Shown here piece after piece: positions 8,635 through 17,435 of a stretch of DNA of 64,000 nt. Source of the DNA: Afipia massiliensis (GTDB taxonomy: Bacteria; Pseudomonadota; Alphaproteobacteria; Rhizobiales; Xanthobacteraceae). The translations under genes were made by a program, and so were the position numbers. The DNA lies in assembly GCF_001006325.2 (NCBI RefSeq), contig NZ_LBIA02000001.1:869501-933500 (forward strand). Reading direction: 5' to 3'. Each line of letters starts with the position of its first letter. Positions within the stretch are counted from its first letter, which is position 1. The notes beneath the pieces were generated by a model. The model was given only the letters and a program-made list of their open reading frames with translations. It made no database searches and was not told the origin of the DNA.

Positions 8635-10437
8635 TTGATCCGTCTTTATGTTCGTGTTCTTGAACTGCTCGGCAAGGAAGCCCGGCTCGGCTGGTTCCTC
8701 GCCGCTGCAAACCTGATGCTTGCGGTGGCGCAGTTTGCCGAACCGGTCCTGTTCGGTCGCATCATCGACGTGCTGTCGGGAAAGCCGAGCACTGACACGA
8801 TTTTCGGCACTATCACGTCGCCGTGGGTTCTGCTCGGCGCATGGGTGGCGTTCGGACTGTTCACGATCGTCTGCGGCGCCTTCGTCGCCCTGCATGCGGA
8901 CCGTCTCGCGCATCGTCAGCGTCAGGCCGTGCTCACCGATTACTTCGAGCACATCATGCAATTGCCGCTCACCTTTCATACCGGCACGCATTCCGGGCGC
9001 CTGATGAAGGTGATGCTGCAAGGCACGGATGCGCTGTGGCGGGTCTGGCTCAGTTTCTTCCGCGAGCATTTCGCGTCGATCGTGTCCCTCGTGGTGCTGC
9101 TGCCGCTGTCGCTGTACATCAACTGGCGGCTCGCGGGCCTGCTGTTCATCCTGTGTATCGTTTTCACGATTCTGACCACGCTGGTGGTGCGCAAGACCTA
9201 CGGCCTGCAGATGGAGGTCGAGGAGCATTACGGCGACCTCGCGGCCCGCGCATCGGACGCGCTTGGCAACGTCGCGCTGGTGCAGAGTTTCGTCCGCGTC
9301 GATGCCGAGGTGCAGGGGCTGCGCGGCGTTGCCGACAAGTTGCTGTCGGCGCAACTGCCGGTGCTGTCGTGGTGGGCGCTGGTGGCCGTCATGACCCGCG
9401 CCTCTACCACCATCACGATTCTGGCGATCTTCGTGGTCGGCATCATCCTCAACAGTCAGGGACAGGCGAGCGTCGGCGAGATCGTGATGTTCGTCTCCTT
9501 CGCCACCATGCTGATCCAGAAGCTCGAACAGGTCGTGAGCTTCATCAACAGCGTCTTTATGGAAGCGCCGCGGCTGCGAGAGTTCTTCGACGTGCTCGAC
9601 GCGGTTCCCGCAGTGCGCGACCGGCCCGATGCCATCGATCCCGGCCGCCTCACCGGCCTTGTGGAATTCAATGACGTCTCGTTCTCCTATGACGGCAAGC
9701 GGCCCGCCGTCGAGGATGTCTCCTTCACTGCATTGCCGGGACAGACCTTCGCGCTGGTCGGCGAGACAGGCGCGGGCAAGTCCACGGCCATCGCGCTGCT
9801 GCACCGCGCGTTCGATCCGCAGTCCGGCTTCATCAAGATCGACGGCATGGATGTGCGCGGCATGACTCTGACGGCGCTGCGCCGGAATATCGGCGTGGTG
9901 TTTCAGGAAGCGCTGCTGTTCAACCGCTCGATCGCCGACAACCTGCGGGTCGGCAAGCCCGACGCCACCGACGAGGAACTGCGCGCCGCGGCCGAGGGCG
10001 CCCAGGCGCTCGACTTCATCGAGCGCAGCGATCTGAAGTTCGACACCAATGCCGGCGAGCGCGGACGCATGCTGTCCGGCGGCGAACGCCAGCGCCTGTC
10101 GATCGCGCGCGCGCTGCTGAAGAATCCGCCAATCCTGATCCTCGATGAAGCGACCAGCGCGCTCGACGCGGTCACCGAAGCGAAGGTCAATGCCGCGCTC
10201 GACACCGTGATGCAGGGCCGCACCACCTTCGTGATCGCCCATCGGCTGTCGACGATCCGAAATGCGACACGCATCCTGGTGTTCGCCAACGGCAAAGTGA
10301 TCGAAAGCGGAACGTTCGATGAACTCGTCGCAAGCGGCGGCTATTTCGCCAAGCTCGCGAAGGCGCAGTTCATGGTTCAGGACGAGACCCGCGCCCATTC
10401 GCCCGCGCTGACGGCGGCCACGGCATCAAAGGCGTAA
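8635..10437 (+). CDS. ndvA: Glucan exporter, ABC transporter permease/ATP-binding (NdvA-like)
   Basis: 600 residues. Exporter-type transmembrane domain (about 1-310; several hydrophobic spans including '[15 protein letters not shown]'-like segments) fused to an ATPase: Walker A GETGAGKS near 380, Q-loop FQEALLFN, signature LSGGERQR near 480, Walker B ILILDEAT near 500, H-loop IAHRLST. Start-to-end similarity to NdvA/ChvA of Rhizobiales, which exports cyclic beta-glucan to the periplasm. The start is TTG 8635 with AAGG 9 nt upstream; the in-frame upstream ATG is followed at once by a stop. No glucan synthase gene is in the window. Confidence 0.85.
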   Translation: MIRLYVRVLELLGKEARLGWFLAAANLMLAVAQFAEPVLFGRIIDVLSGKPSTDTIFGTITSPWVLLGAWVAFGLFTIVCGAFVALHADRLAHRQRQAVLTDYFEHIMQLPLTFHTGTHSGRLMKVMLQGTDALWRVWLSFFREHFASIVSLVVLLPLSLYINWRLAGLLFILCIVFTILTTLVVRKTYGLQMEVEEHYGDLAARASDALGNVALVQSFVRVDAEVQGLRGVADKLLSAQLPVLSWWALVAVMTRASTTITILAIFVVGIILNSQGQASVGEIVMFVSFATMLIQKLEQVVSFINSVFMEAPRLREFFDVLDAVPAVRDRPDAIDPGRLTGLVEFNDVSFSYDGKRPAVEDVSFTALPGQTFALVGETGAGKSTAIALLHRAFDPQSGFIKIDGMDVRGMTLTALRRNIGVVFQEALLFNRSIADNLRVGKPDATDEELRAAAEGAQALDFIERSDLKFDTNAGERGRMLSGGERQRLSIARALLKNPPILILDEATSALDAVTEAKVNAALDTVMQGRTTFVIAHRLSTIRNATRILVFANGKVIESGTFDELVASGGYFAKLAKAQFMVQDETRAHSPALTAATASKA

Positions 10438-10675
10438 CCTGATAAGGAACCGGACACGTCAAGAAGTGTGGGCATCGTCGAATTTTGGCCCATTTCATGC
10501 TTGATTGAGCCTCAAGGCCCCTGTTCGGAACCGCTCGCTCCGGTATAAGTATCGAGCCTGGTGACGCATCTGATTTGACCATCCGGATTGCCTTTCGAAC
10601 CCGCATGCAACACGCCGAGGAGACTATGGTTTCATTCGCCGCAGGCGTGCTCTCAACAATCATCGGAATCCGGTA

Positions 10676-12235
10676 GTGGTGCTCGTCCCTGCCCCGTTCC
10701 GGCTTGCGGCGCTGCGTCCGTTTGCGCTTGCGGCGGCGATGCTCATTGCAGCGATCATGGCAACAATCGCGCCGCGCACGGCGCAGGCCGAAGCGCTGCT
10801 GGTGATCGAAGCCGACACCGGCAAGGTGCTTCAGGCTGAAAACGCGACCTATCCCTGGTATCCCGCGTCCGTCACCAAGATCATGACGGCTTACGTCACG
10901 CTGAAGGCGGTGAAGGAAGGCCGCATCACGCTCGACACGCTGTTCACGGTATCGCCCACGGCGGCCGCGCAGCAGCCTTCGAAGATGGGCTTCCGGCCGG
11001 GCACGCAGGTCACCGTCGACAATGCGCTCAAGATGATGATGGTGAAGTCGGCCAACGACATCGCCGTCGTGCTGGCCGAAGGCGTGTCGGGCTCCGTCGA
11101 CAATTTCTCTGCGGAAATGAACAAGACCGCGCAGCGGCTCGGCATGACGCAGACAAGCTACGTCAATCCGAACGGCCTGCCTGCGGAGGGACAGGTCACT
11201 TCGGCTCGCGACCTCGGCATTCTCGCGCGCGCGATCATCCGCGATCTGCCCGAGTACGAATATTACATGCACATTCAGGCCATCAAGTTCGGCCGGCGCG
11301 TCACCGCGAACTTCAACAAGCTGATCGGCCGCTATCCCGGCGCGGACGGCATGAAGACCGGGTTCATCTGCGCATCGGGTTTCAATCTCGTCGCCACCGC
11401 GACACGCAACAACAAGCGGCTGATCGCCGTCGTGCTCGGTGCGCAGTCGTCGTCGCAGCGCACGCTCAAGGCAGCGCAGTTGCTTGAACGCGGCTTCGGC
11501 AGCAACAAGCTCACCTGGCTCAAGCCGTCGCTTGGCACCGTCGATGCGCTGGCGCCGATCGACGCGTCGCCGCCAAACATGCGCGACGAGATCTGCGGAC
11601 CGAAGCGCAAGCGGCCCGCCGCCGAGAACGAGGAAGACGATCCCGACATCCAGGCGGATAACAACAACGATTCCGGCGTCTCGATGTTCACGGCCGGCCT
11701 TCAGGGCCCGACCATGAAGGTCTCCGACCTGCTCGCGATGCCGGCTGCCACCACGACGCCAGTGATCGTCTATACCGGCCCGGCCCGCACCGGCGCGGCC
11801 ATTCTTGAGGCCGATGCCGCCGAAGCCGCCAACCAGGCAGCCTCGGTCGCCAAGCGGAAGAAGGGCGCGAAGCCGAAGGTTGCCGCCAAGCCGGATGCCG
11901 GCACGCCTGCGAAGCCCGAGAAGAAGGACGAGAAGACCGCGGCAAAGCCCGAGGCCAAGCCGGCGGTATCGCCTCCGAAGCCGAAGACCGCCGCGGTCAC
12001 CCCGGCGGCCAAGCCCGCCGCCAAGCCGGCAGCAAAGCCTGAGGCCAAGCCCGCGGCGGCGAAACCTGCGGCCGCCAAGCCTGCTGGCGACAAGCCTCCC
12101 GCCGCCAAGCCTGCTGCCGCCGCAAAGCCTCCGGCCGCGGCCAGTTCCGCAGCCAAGCCCGCTGCCGCTCCCGCCGCCAAACCGGCGGCCAAGCCAGCCG
12201 CCCAGCAGAAGCCTGACGCCGCCCCCCGCGGTTAG
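10676..12235 (+). CDS. D-alanyl-D-alanine carboxypeptidase (PBP5/6-like) with Lys/Ala/Pro tail
   Basis: 519 residues. Signal peptide (about 1-38, ending AQA). Peptidase S11 active-site motifs are all present: S65-V-T-K68, S125-A-N127 and K227-T-G229. The enzyme trims the terminal D-Ala of peptidoglycan stem peptides in the periplasm. After about residue 375 comes a long tail of AAKPAAKP-type repeats (about 140 residues) in place of the usual C-terminal beta-domain and amphipathic anchor. Such a basic, extended tail could span or bind the wall. Start GTG 10676 puts the signal peptide first. The upstream gap 10438-10675 shows no other gene. Confidence 0.87.
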   Translation: MVLVPAPFRLAALRPFALAAAMLIAAIMATIAPRTAQAEALLVIEADTGKVLQAENATYPWYPASVTKIMTAYVTLKAVKEGRITLDTLFTVSPTAAAQQPSKMGFRPGTQVTVDNALKMMMVKSANDIAVVLAEGVSGSVDNFSAEMNKTAQRLGMTQTSYVNPNGLPAEGQVTSARDLGILARAIIRDLPEYEYYMHIQAIKFGRRVTANFNKLIGRYPGADGMKTGFICASGFNLVATATRNNKRLIAVVLGAQSSSQRTLKAAQLLERGFGSNKLTWLKPSLGTVDALAPIDASPPNMRDEICGPKRKRPAAENEEDDPDIQADNNNDSGVSMFTAGLQGPTMKVSDLLAMPAATTTPVIVYTGPARTGAAILEADAAEAANQAASVAKRKKGAKPKVAAKPDAGTPAKPEKKDEKTAAKPEAKPAVSPPKPKTAAVTPAAKPAAKPAAKPEAKPAAAKPAAAKPAGDKPPAAKPAAAAKPPAAASSAAKPAAAPAAKPAAKPAAQQKPDAAPRG

Positions 12236-12272
12236 AGTCTGATCCATTTGCTTGACCAGATTCAATCCCCGT

Positions 12273-12340
12273 TCGTCCCCGCGAAAGCGGGGACCCACGC
12301 TTTTGAGAGCTGGATTCCCGCTTTCGCGGGAATGAGCGGA
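12273..12340. repeat. Dispersed palindromic repeat, family A (copy 1)
   Basis: Two palindromes in tandem: tccccgcgaaagcgggga and tcccgctttcgcggga, separated by about 20 bp. The same module recurs at 14273-14399 (rearranged) and 19644-19713. It fills the gap between dacA-like and fadD genes, which otherwise holds no gene (12236-12545). Confidence 0.85.
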
Positions 12341-12545
12341 ATTCTCGACTAAGCCCGACCCATTGTGCTTTGCGGAATCCGCTGCCTCCAAGAACCGGCG
12401 CACGCAGCCGCCGCTGCGTCGTTACCACGCACAGGCTTGCTATGGCCTCCCGCTTTGCTCAATACTTACTTCAATACTTGAGAACATAGCCCGTGCACCC
12501 CGCCACAAGACGGGGGCCGTCAGGAAACCAGCGAGGGGAATAACC

Positions 12546-14240
12546 ATGGAACGTATCTGGCTCAAACAATATCCGGCCGGCGTGCCTGCCGACATCGACG
12601 TCAATCAATACCCGTCGCTGGTGGAACTGCTCGAAGAGAGCTTCAAGAAATTCGCCGACCGCAAATCCTTCATCTGCATGGACAAGTCGATCACCTATCG
12701 CGAGCTCGACGAAATGTCGGCGGCGATGGGCGCCTATCTGCAAAGCAAGGGCCTGCAGAAGGGCGCGCGCGTCGCCATCATGATGCCGAACGTGCTGCAG
12801 AATCCGGTCGCCTCAAGCGCGATCCTGCGCGCCGGCTACACCGTGGTAAACGTCAATCCGCTCTACACCCCGCGCGAGCTTGAGCATCAGCTCAAGGATT
12901 CCGGCGCCGAGGCCATCATCATTCTGGAGAACTTCGCCAGCACGCTGGAGAAGGTGATCGCCAAGACCAACGTCAAGCACGTGATCATGGGCACGATGGG
13001 CGACCTGCTCGGCTTCAAGGGCGTGATCGTCAATTTCGTCGTGCGCAAGGTCAAGAAGATGGTGCCGGCGTATTCGATCCCGAACGCCGTGCCGTTCAAC
13101 GACGCGCTGTCGGCCGGACGCAAGCTGAAGCTGAACAAGCCGAAGCTGACCGGCGACGATGTCGCGTTCCTGCAGTACACCGGCGGCACCACCGGCGTGT
13201 CGAAGGGCGCAACGCTGCTCCATCGCAACATTCTCGCCAACGTGCTGCAGAACGACGCGTGGCTGCAGCCGGCGTTGAAGAAGCCGCCGCATGTCGACCA
13301 GATCTTTATCGTCTGCGCGCTTCCCCTTTACCACATCTTCGCGCTGACCGCGTGCTTCCTGCTCGCGGTGCGGGCCGGCGGCGTCAACCTCCTGATCCCG
13401 AATCCGCGCGACATGGCGGGCTTCGTCAAGGAGCTGGCGAAGTATCAAGTCAACAGCTTCCCAGCGGTGAACACGCTCTACAACGGCCTGCTCAACACGC
13501 CGGGCTTCGACAAGCTCGACTTCTCCAAGCTGAAGAGCTGCTTCGGCGGCGGCATGGCCGTGCAGAAGCCGGTGGCCGACAAGTGGACGCAGGTGACCGG
13601 CGTGGCGCTGTCGGAAGGTTACGGCCTCTCTGAGACCTCGCCGACGCTGACCTGTAATCCCGCAGACACCGACAAGTTCTCCGGCTCGATCGGCATTCCG
13701 GTGCCGTCGACCTATATCTCGATCCGCGACGACGACGGCAACGAAGTGCCGCTCGGCGAGCCCGGCGAAATCTGCGCCAAGGGACCACAGGTGATGGCGG
13801 GCTACTGGAACCGTCCGGAAGAAACCGCGAAGGTGATGACCGCCGACGGCTTCTTCCGCACCGGTGACATCGGCATCATGTCGCCCGACGGCTACACCAA
13901 GATCGTGGACCGCAAGAAGGACATGATCCTGGTCTCGGGCTTCAACGTCTATCCGAACGAAGTCGAGGAAGTGATCGCGAGCCATCCCGGCGTGCTCGAA
14001 TGCGCAGTGATCGGCGTGCCCGACGCAAAGTCGACCGAAGCGGTGAAGGCCTTCGTGGTGAAGAAGGATCCGAACCTCACCGCGCAGGACGTCATCAAGT
14101 TCGCTGCCACCGAGCTGACGGGCTACAAGGTGCCGAAGCACGTCGAGTTCAGGACGGAGCTGCCGAAGACCAACGTCGGCAAGATCCTGCGCCGCGAACT
14201 GCGCGACGAGAAGCCGAAAGCCGCCGCTGCGGCGAGTTGA
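12546..14240 (+). CDS. fadD: Long-chain fatty-acid-CoA ligase, FadD-like
   Basis: 564 residues, ANL superfamily: 'FLQYTGGTTGVSKGATLLHRN' (about 213-233), 'SEGYGLSETSPTLTCNP' (about 357), 'GFFRTGDIGIMSPDGYTKIVDRKKDMILVSGFNVYPNEVEEV' (about 436-477) and the C-terminal 'TNVGKILRRELRDE'. The FadD linker and length agree with long-chain ligases that activate fatty acids for beta-oxidation. ATG 12546 has GAGGGG 7 nt upstream. Monocistronic by context, with repeats on both sides. Confidence 0.9.
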   Translation: MERIWLKQYPAGVPADIDVNQYPSLVELLEESFKKFADRKSFICMDKSITYRELDEMSAAMGAYLQSKGLQKGARVAIMMPNVLQNPVASSAILRAGYTVVNVNPLYTPRELEHQLKDSGAEAIIILENFASTLEKVIAKTNVKHVIMGTMGDLLGFKGVIVNFVVRKVKKMVPAYSIPNAVPFNDALSAGRKLKLNKPKLTGDDVAFLQYTGGTTGVSKGATLLHRNILANVLQNDAWLQPALKKPPHVDQIFIVCALPLYHIFALTACFLLAVRAGGVNLLIPNPRDMAGFVKELAKYQVNSFPAVNTLYNGLLNTPGFDKLDFSKLKSCFGGGMAVQKPVADKWTQVTGVALSEGYGLSETSPTLTCNPADTDKFSGSIGIPVPSTYISIRDDDGNEVPLGEPGEICAKGPQVMAGYWNRPEETAKVMTADGFFRTGDIGIMSPDGYTKIVDRKKDMILVSGFNVYPNEVEEVIASHPGVLECAVIGVPDAKSTEAVKAFVVKKDPNLTAQDVIKFAATELTGYKVPKHVEFRTELPKTNVGKILRRELRDEKPKAAAAAS

Positions 14241-14272
14241 TCGGGACTGAAGCAGCAAATTGCTTCCTCATG

Positions 14273-14399
14273 GTCGTCCCCGCGAAAGCGGGGACCCATA
14301 CTCCCTGAGCCATCGATCTTGCGCGTGATGCCCGCGCGACTTCTTCTCTGATCAACACCACCAACAATGGTTATGGGTCCCCGCTTTCGCGGGGACGAC
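14273..14399. repeat. Inverted pair of family A palindromic repeats (copy 2)
   Basis: A 28-bp sequence (gtcgtccccgcgaaagcggg… to …acccata, 14273-14300) is repeated as a perfect inverted copy at 14372-14399, with 71 bp between. Each arm is itself palindromic in its core. It lies between fadD and the DUF924 gene. Confidence 0.85.
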
Positions 14400-14433
14400 G
14401 TTGATGGTTCATTTTGACGAGCGCATTATCTGC

Positions 14434-14982
14434 ATGACTGATCCCCTCATCTCCCCCGCCGACATCCTCACGTTCTGGCGGAACGCCGGATACGAGCGCT
14501 GGTACACCAAGGACGATGCGTTCGATCAGGAACTGCGCGACCGTTTCATGGCGGTTTGGGAAGCGGCCCGCGACGGCAAACTGAGCGCGTGGCAGGACAC
14601 CGACGAGGGCGCGCTGGCGCTGCTGATCGTGCTCGACCAGTTTCCCCGCAACATGTTCCGCAACGATGCGCGCGCCTTCTCGACCGACGCCCTTGCCCGC
14701 GCGGTGGCTACGCGGGCCATTGCGGAAGGCCGCGACCTGCGCACCGATGCGGTCATGCGCGCCTTCATCTATCTGCCGTTCGAGCACTCCGAGGACATGG
14801 CGGATCAGGAACGCAGCATCGCGCTGTTCACGCCGCTCGGCGCGGACAGCCTGAAGTGGGCGGTGCTACATGCCGATATTATCCGCAAGTTCGGCCGCTT
14901 CCCTCATCGCAACGCTGTGCTAGGACGAACCACAACGCCGGAGGAAGCTGCGTTTCTGAAGGACGGCGGGTTCGCGGGGTAG
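14434..14982 (+). CDS. DUF924 family protein
   Basis: 182 residues matching the DUF924 helical (TPR-like) family: 'ILTFWRNAGYERWYTKDDAFD', 'ALALLIVLDQFPRNMFRNDARAFSTD' and 'FIYLPFEHSEDMADQERSI'. The biochemical role is unknown. The start at 14434 is uncertain; no clear Shine-Dalgarno is seen, and the frame is open upstream into the family A repeat. It is flanked by repeats on both sides. Confidence 0.82.
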   Translation: MTDPLISPADILTFWRNAGYERWYTKDDAFDQELRDRFMAVWEAARDGKLSAWQDTDEGALALLIVLDQFPRNMFRNDARAFSTDALARAVATRAIAEGRDLRTDAVMRAFIYLPFEHSEDMADQERSIALFTPLGADSLKWAVLHADIIRKFGRFPHRNAVLGRTTTPEEAAFLKDGGFAG

Positions 14983-14998
14983 GTGGGGTAAATCCCAT

Positions 14999-15079
14999 CG
15001 TCATTGCGAGGAGCGGAGCGACGAAGCAATCCAGTCTTGCTTGTCGCCTCTGGATTGCTTCGCTTCGCTCGCAATGACG
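14999..15079. repeat. Dispersed palindromic repeat, family B (copy 1)
   Basis: Inverted ends cgtcattgcgag / ctcgcaatgacg enclose gaagcaatccag / ctggattgcttcgcttcg. Further copies lie at 16554-16629 and 32560-32635. Confidence 0.88.
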
Positions 15080-15175
15080 GCCTGCGGCTAGCCCACCCAA
15101 CCAAATCTTAACGAATCCTTGCTAAGGCGCATCCTGCCCCACGAGCGGGAATCAGGATCGAGTGCCGTGACCGTC

Positions 15176-16543
15176 ATGCCAGCTGATAGCGCGCCTGAAG
15201 CGAAGCCCGCGGGCTTGATCGCGCGGCTGCGCGGCGTGCTCACTGGCACCTCAGAGGCCTCGCTGACCAAGCGGCTCGCCGGCACCGTCTTTCTCATTCG
15301 CGTGCTGAGCGCAGGCCTCGCCTATTTCTCGCAGGTGTTGCTCGCGCGATGGATGGGCGGCTCGGACTACGGCGTCTACGTCTATGTCTGGACCTGGGTG
15401 CTGTTGCTCGGCAGCGTGCTCGATTTCGGCATCGCCGTGTCTGCGCAGAAAATCATTCCCGAATACCGCGCCAGCGGAGAACTCTCATTGCTGCGCGGCT
15501 TTCTGTCGGGCAGCCGCTGGATCACGTTGGCGGCGTCCACCGCGATCGCGCTGGCGCTGGCCGCACTGGTGAAACTCCTGTCGCCGTGGATCGATGCGAA
15601 CACGGTGAGTCCGCTCTATATCGGCTGCCTCACCCTGCCCGCCTTCGTGGTCGCGAACACACAGGACGGCCTCGCGCGCTCTCATGACTGGATGCGCCTC
15701 GGCCTGATGCCGCAGTTCATCGTACGGCAGACGCTGATCATCGGGTTCACCGCCGGCGCCGTCGTGCTCGGCATGAACCTCGGCGCGACTGCCGCGATGA
15801 TCGCCAGCGCCGCGGCGGTGTGGATCGCGATGCTCGGCCAGTTGATCGTTCTCAACCGCCGCCTGAATGCGAGCGTCGATCCGGGTCCGAAGACCTACGA
15901 TTTCCGGAACTGGCTGAAGGTATCGCTGCCGATCATGATGGTCGAGGGCTTCTACCTGCTGCTGTCCTACACCGACGTGCTGGTGCTGCAGCAGTTCCGC
16001 TCATCGGAAGAAGTCGGCGTCTACTTCGCCGTGGTCAAGACGCTGGCGCTGGTATCGTTCATTCACTACGCGATGTCGGCCACCACCGCGCATCGCTTCA
16101 GCGAGTATCATGCCTCCGGCGACAAGGAGCGGCTGTCGGCCTACATCGCCCACGCGATCAAGTGGACGTTCTGGCCGTCGGTCGCGGCGACCGCGGTGCT
16201 GCTGGCGCTGGGCAAACCGCTGCTGTGGCTGTTCGGCCCGCAGTTCACCGCCGGCTACGGCATCATGTTCGTCGCGGCGATCGGCCTGATCGTGCGCTCC
16301 GCCATCGGCCCGGTGGAACGGCTGCTCAACATGCTGGGTCACCAGAACATGTGCGCGCTAGCTTATGCGCTGGCGTTCCTGGTCAACCTCGTGCTGTGCG
16401 TATTGCTGGTGCCGAAGTTCGGCGGCTACGGTGCCGCCGCCGCAACCTCGATCGCGCTGGTGTTCGAGACGATCCTGCTGTTCTGGATCACCCGACGCCG
16501 TCTCGGCTTTCACGTGCTGGCGTTCGGAAGGCGCCGGGATTAA
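15176..16543 (+). CDS. Polysaccharide/lipid-linked oligosaccharide flippase (MATE/Wzx-like)
   Basis: 455 residues with about 12-14 predicted membrane helices. It begins with a short cytoplasmic segment, then 'LAGTVFLIRVLSAGLAYFSQVLLARWMGGSDYGVYVYVWTWVLLLGSVLDFGI', the N-terminal signature of the polysaccharide biosynthesis/Wzx branch of the MOP superfamily. It probably flips an undecaprenyl-linked or other lipid-linked saccharide across the inner membrane. No glycosyltransferases are nearby, so the substrate is unknown. The start could also be GTG 15167, which has AGGA 9 nt upstream. Confidence 0.8.
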   Translation: MPADSAPEAKPAGLIARLRGVLTGTSEASLTKRLAGTVFLIRVLSAGLAYFSQVLLARWMGGSDYGVYVYVWTWVLLLGSVLDFGIAVSAQKIIPEYRASGELSLLRGFLSGSRWITLAASTAIALALAALVKLLSPWIDANTVSPLYIGCLTLPAFVVANTQDGLARSHDWMRLGLMPQFIVRQTLIIGFTAGAVVLGMNLGATAAMIASAAAVWIAMLGQLIVLNRRLNASVDPGPKTYDFRNWLKVSLPIMMVEGFYLLLSYTDVLVLQQFRSSEEVGVYFAVVKTLALVSFIHYAMSATTAHRFSEYHASGDKERLSAYIAHAIKWTFWPSVAATAVLLALGKPLLWLFGPQFTAGYGIMFVAAIGLIVRSAIGPVERLLNMLGHQNMCALAYALAFLVNLVLCVLLVPKFGGYGAAAATSIALVFETILLFWITRRRLGFHVLAFGRRRD

Positions 16544-16553
16544 TCCCTCATCT

Positions 16554-16629
16554 CGTCATTGCGAGGAGCACTTGCGACGAAGCAATCCAGCTTGTTGCTC
16601 TGGATTGCTTCGCTTCGCTCGCAATGACG
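16554..16629. repeat. Dispersed palindromic repeat, family B (copy 2)
   Basis: Same inverted ends and gaagcaatccag / ctggattgcttc core as the copy at 14999. It lies between the convergent flippase and dehydrogenase genes and ends 5 bp from the dehydrogenase stop codon, so it may serve as 3' hairpin for both transcripts. Confidence 0.88.
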
Positions 16630-16633
16630 AAAA

Positions 16634-17422
16634 TTACGCCGCCGTCCAGCCGCCATCGATCGACAGGTTCGCGCCGGTGATCTGTGCGGCATCGTCGCCG
16701 CACAGGAACAACGCGAAGGCCGCGACCTGCTCGGAGGTAACGAATTCCTTGGTCGGCTGCGCCTGCAGCAGGACATCGTTGATGACCTGCTCTTTCGTGA
16801 GGTTGCGCGCCTTCATAGTGTCGGGAATCTGCTTTTCCACCAGCGGGGTCCAGACGTAACCCGGCGAGATGCAATTGCAGGTGATCTTGTGGGTTGCCAG
16901 TTCAAGCGCCACCGTCTTGGTCAGGCCCGCAATGCCGTGCTTGGCGGACACGTAAGCCGACTTGAAAGGCGATGCGACCAGTGAATGCGCCGACGCCGTG
17001 TTGATGATGCGGCCCCAGCCGCGCTTCTTCATGCCGGGCACCGCGGCGCGAATGGCGTGGAATGCCGAGGACAGGTTGATCGCGATGATGGCGTCCCATT
17101 TCTCGAGCGGAAACTCCTCGACCGGCGACACGAACTGGATGCCGGCATTGTTCACAAGGACATCGACCGAGCCGAAGGTCTTTTCGCCGAGTTCGATCAT
17201 GCCGGCGATTTCCGCGGGCTTGGCCATGTCGGCCGGCGAATAGGCGGCCTTAACGCCAAAATCCTTCTCGATGGCCGCGCGCTCCTTCTCGATGTCGGCC
17301 GGCGTGCCGAAGCCGTTGAGCACGACATTGGCGCCTGCGCCTGCGAAGGCCCGCGCATAGGCGAGACCAATGCCGCTCGTCGAGCCCGTGACCACCGCCG
17401 TCTTGCCGGAAAGAGTACCCAT
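16634..17422 (-). CDS. bdhA: 3-hydroxybutyrate dehydrogenase
   Basis: 262 residues, classical short-chain dehydrogenase: NAD-binding TGSTSGIG (12-19), NNAG (91-94), catalytic Ser144, Tyr157 and Lys161 (YVSAKHG). The segment 'CNCISPGYVWTPLVEKQI' and end 'NLSIDGGWTAA' are typical of D-3-hydroxybutyrate dehydrogenase, which interconverts 3-hydroxybutyrate and acetoacetate in polyhydroxybutyrate use. It lies 13 bp downstream of the patatin gene on the same strand, so the two are probably one operon. Confidence 0.9.
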   Translation of the reverse strand: MGTLSGKTAVVTGSTSGIGLAYARAFAGAGANVVLNGFGTPADIEKERAAIEKDFGVKAAYSPADMAKPAEIAGMIELGEKTFGSVDVLVNNAGIQFVSPVEEFPLEKWDAIIAINLSSAFHAIRAAVPGMKKRGWGRIINTASAHSLVASPFKSAYVSAKHGIAGLTKTVALELATHKITCNCISPGYVWTPLVEKQIPDTMKARNLTKEQVINDVLLQAQPTKEFVTSEQVAAFALFLCGDDAAQITGANLSIDGGWTAA

Positions 17423-17435
17423 TATTCGCTCCTGT

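Noticed and set aside
8587-10398. 603-codon minus-strand open frame across ndvA
   Set aside because: Antisense shadow typical of high-GC genes; rich in His/Arg/Asp with no family, while the plus strand encodes a full ABC exporter.
10370-12403. 677-codon minus-strand open frame across dacA
   Set aside because: Gly/Arg-rich antisense shadow created by the Lys/Ala/Pro repeats and GC bias.
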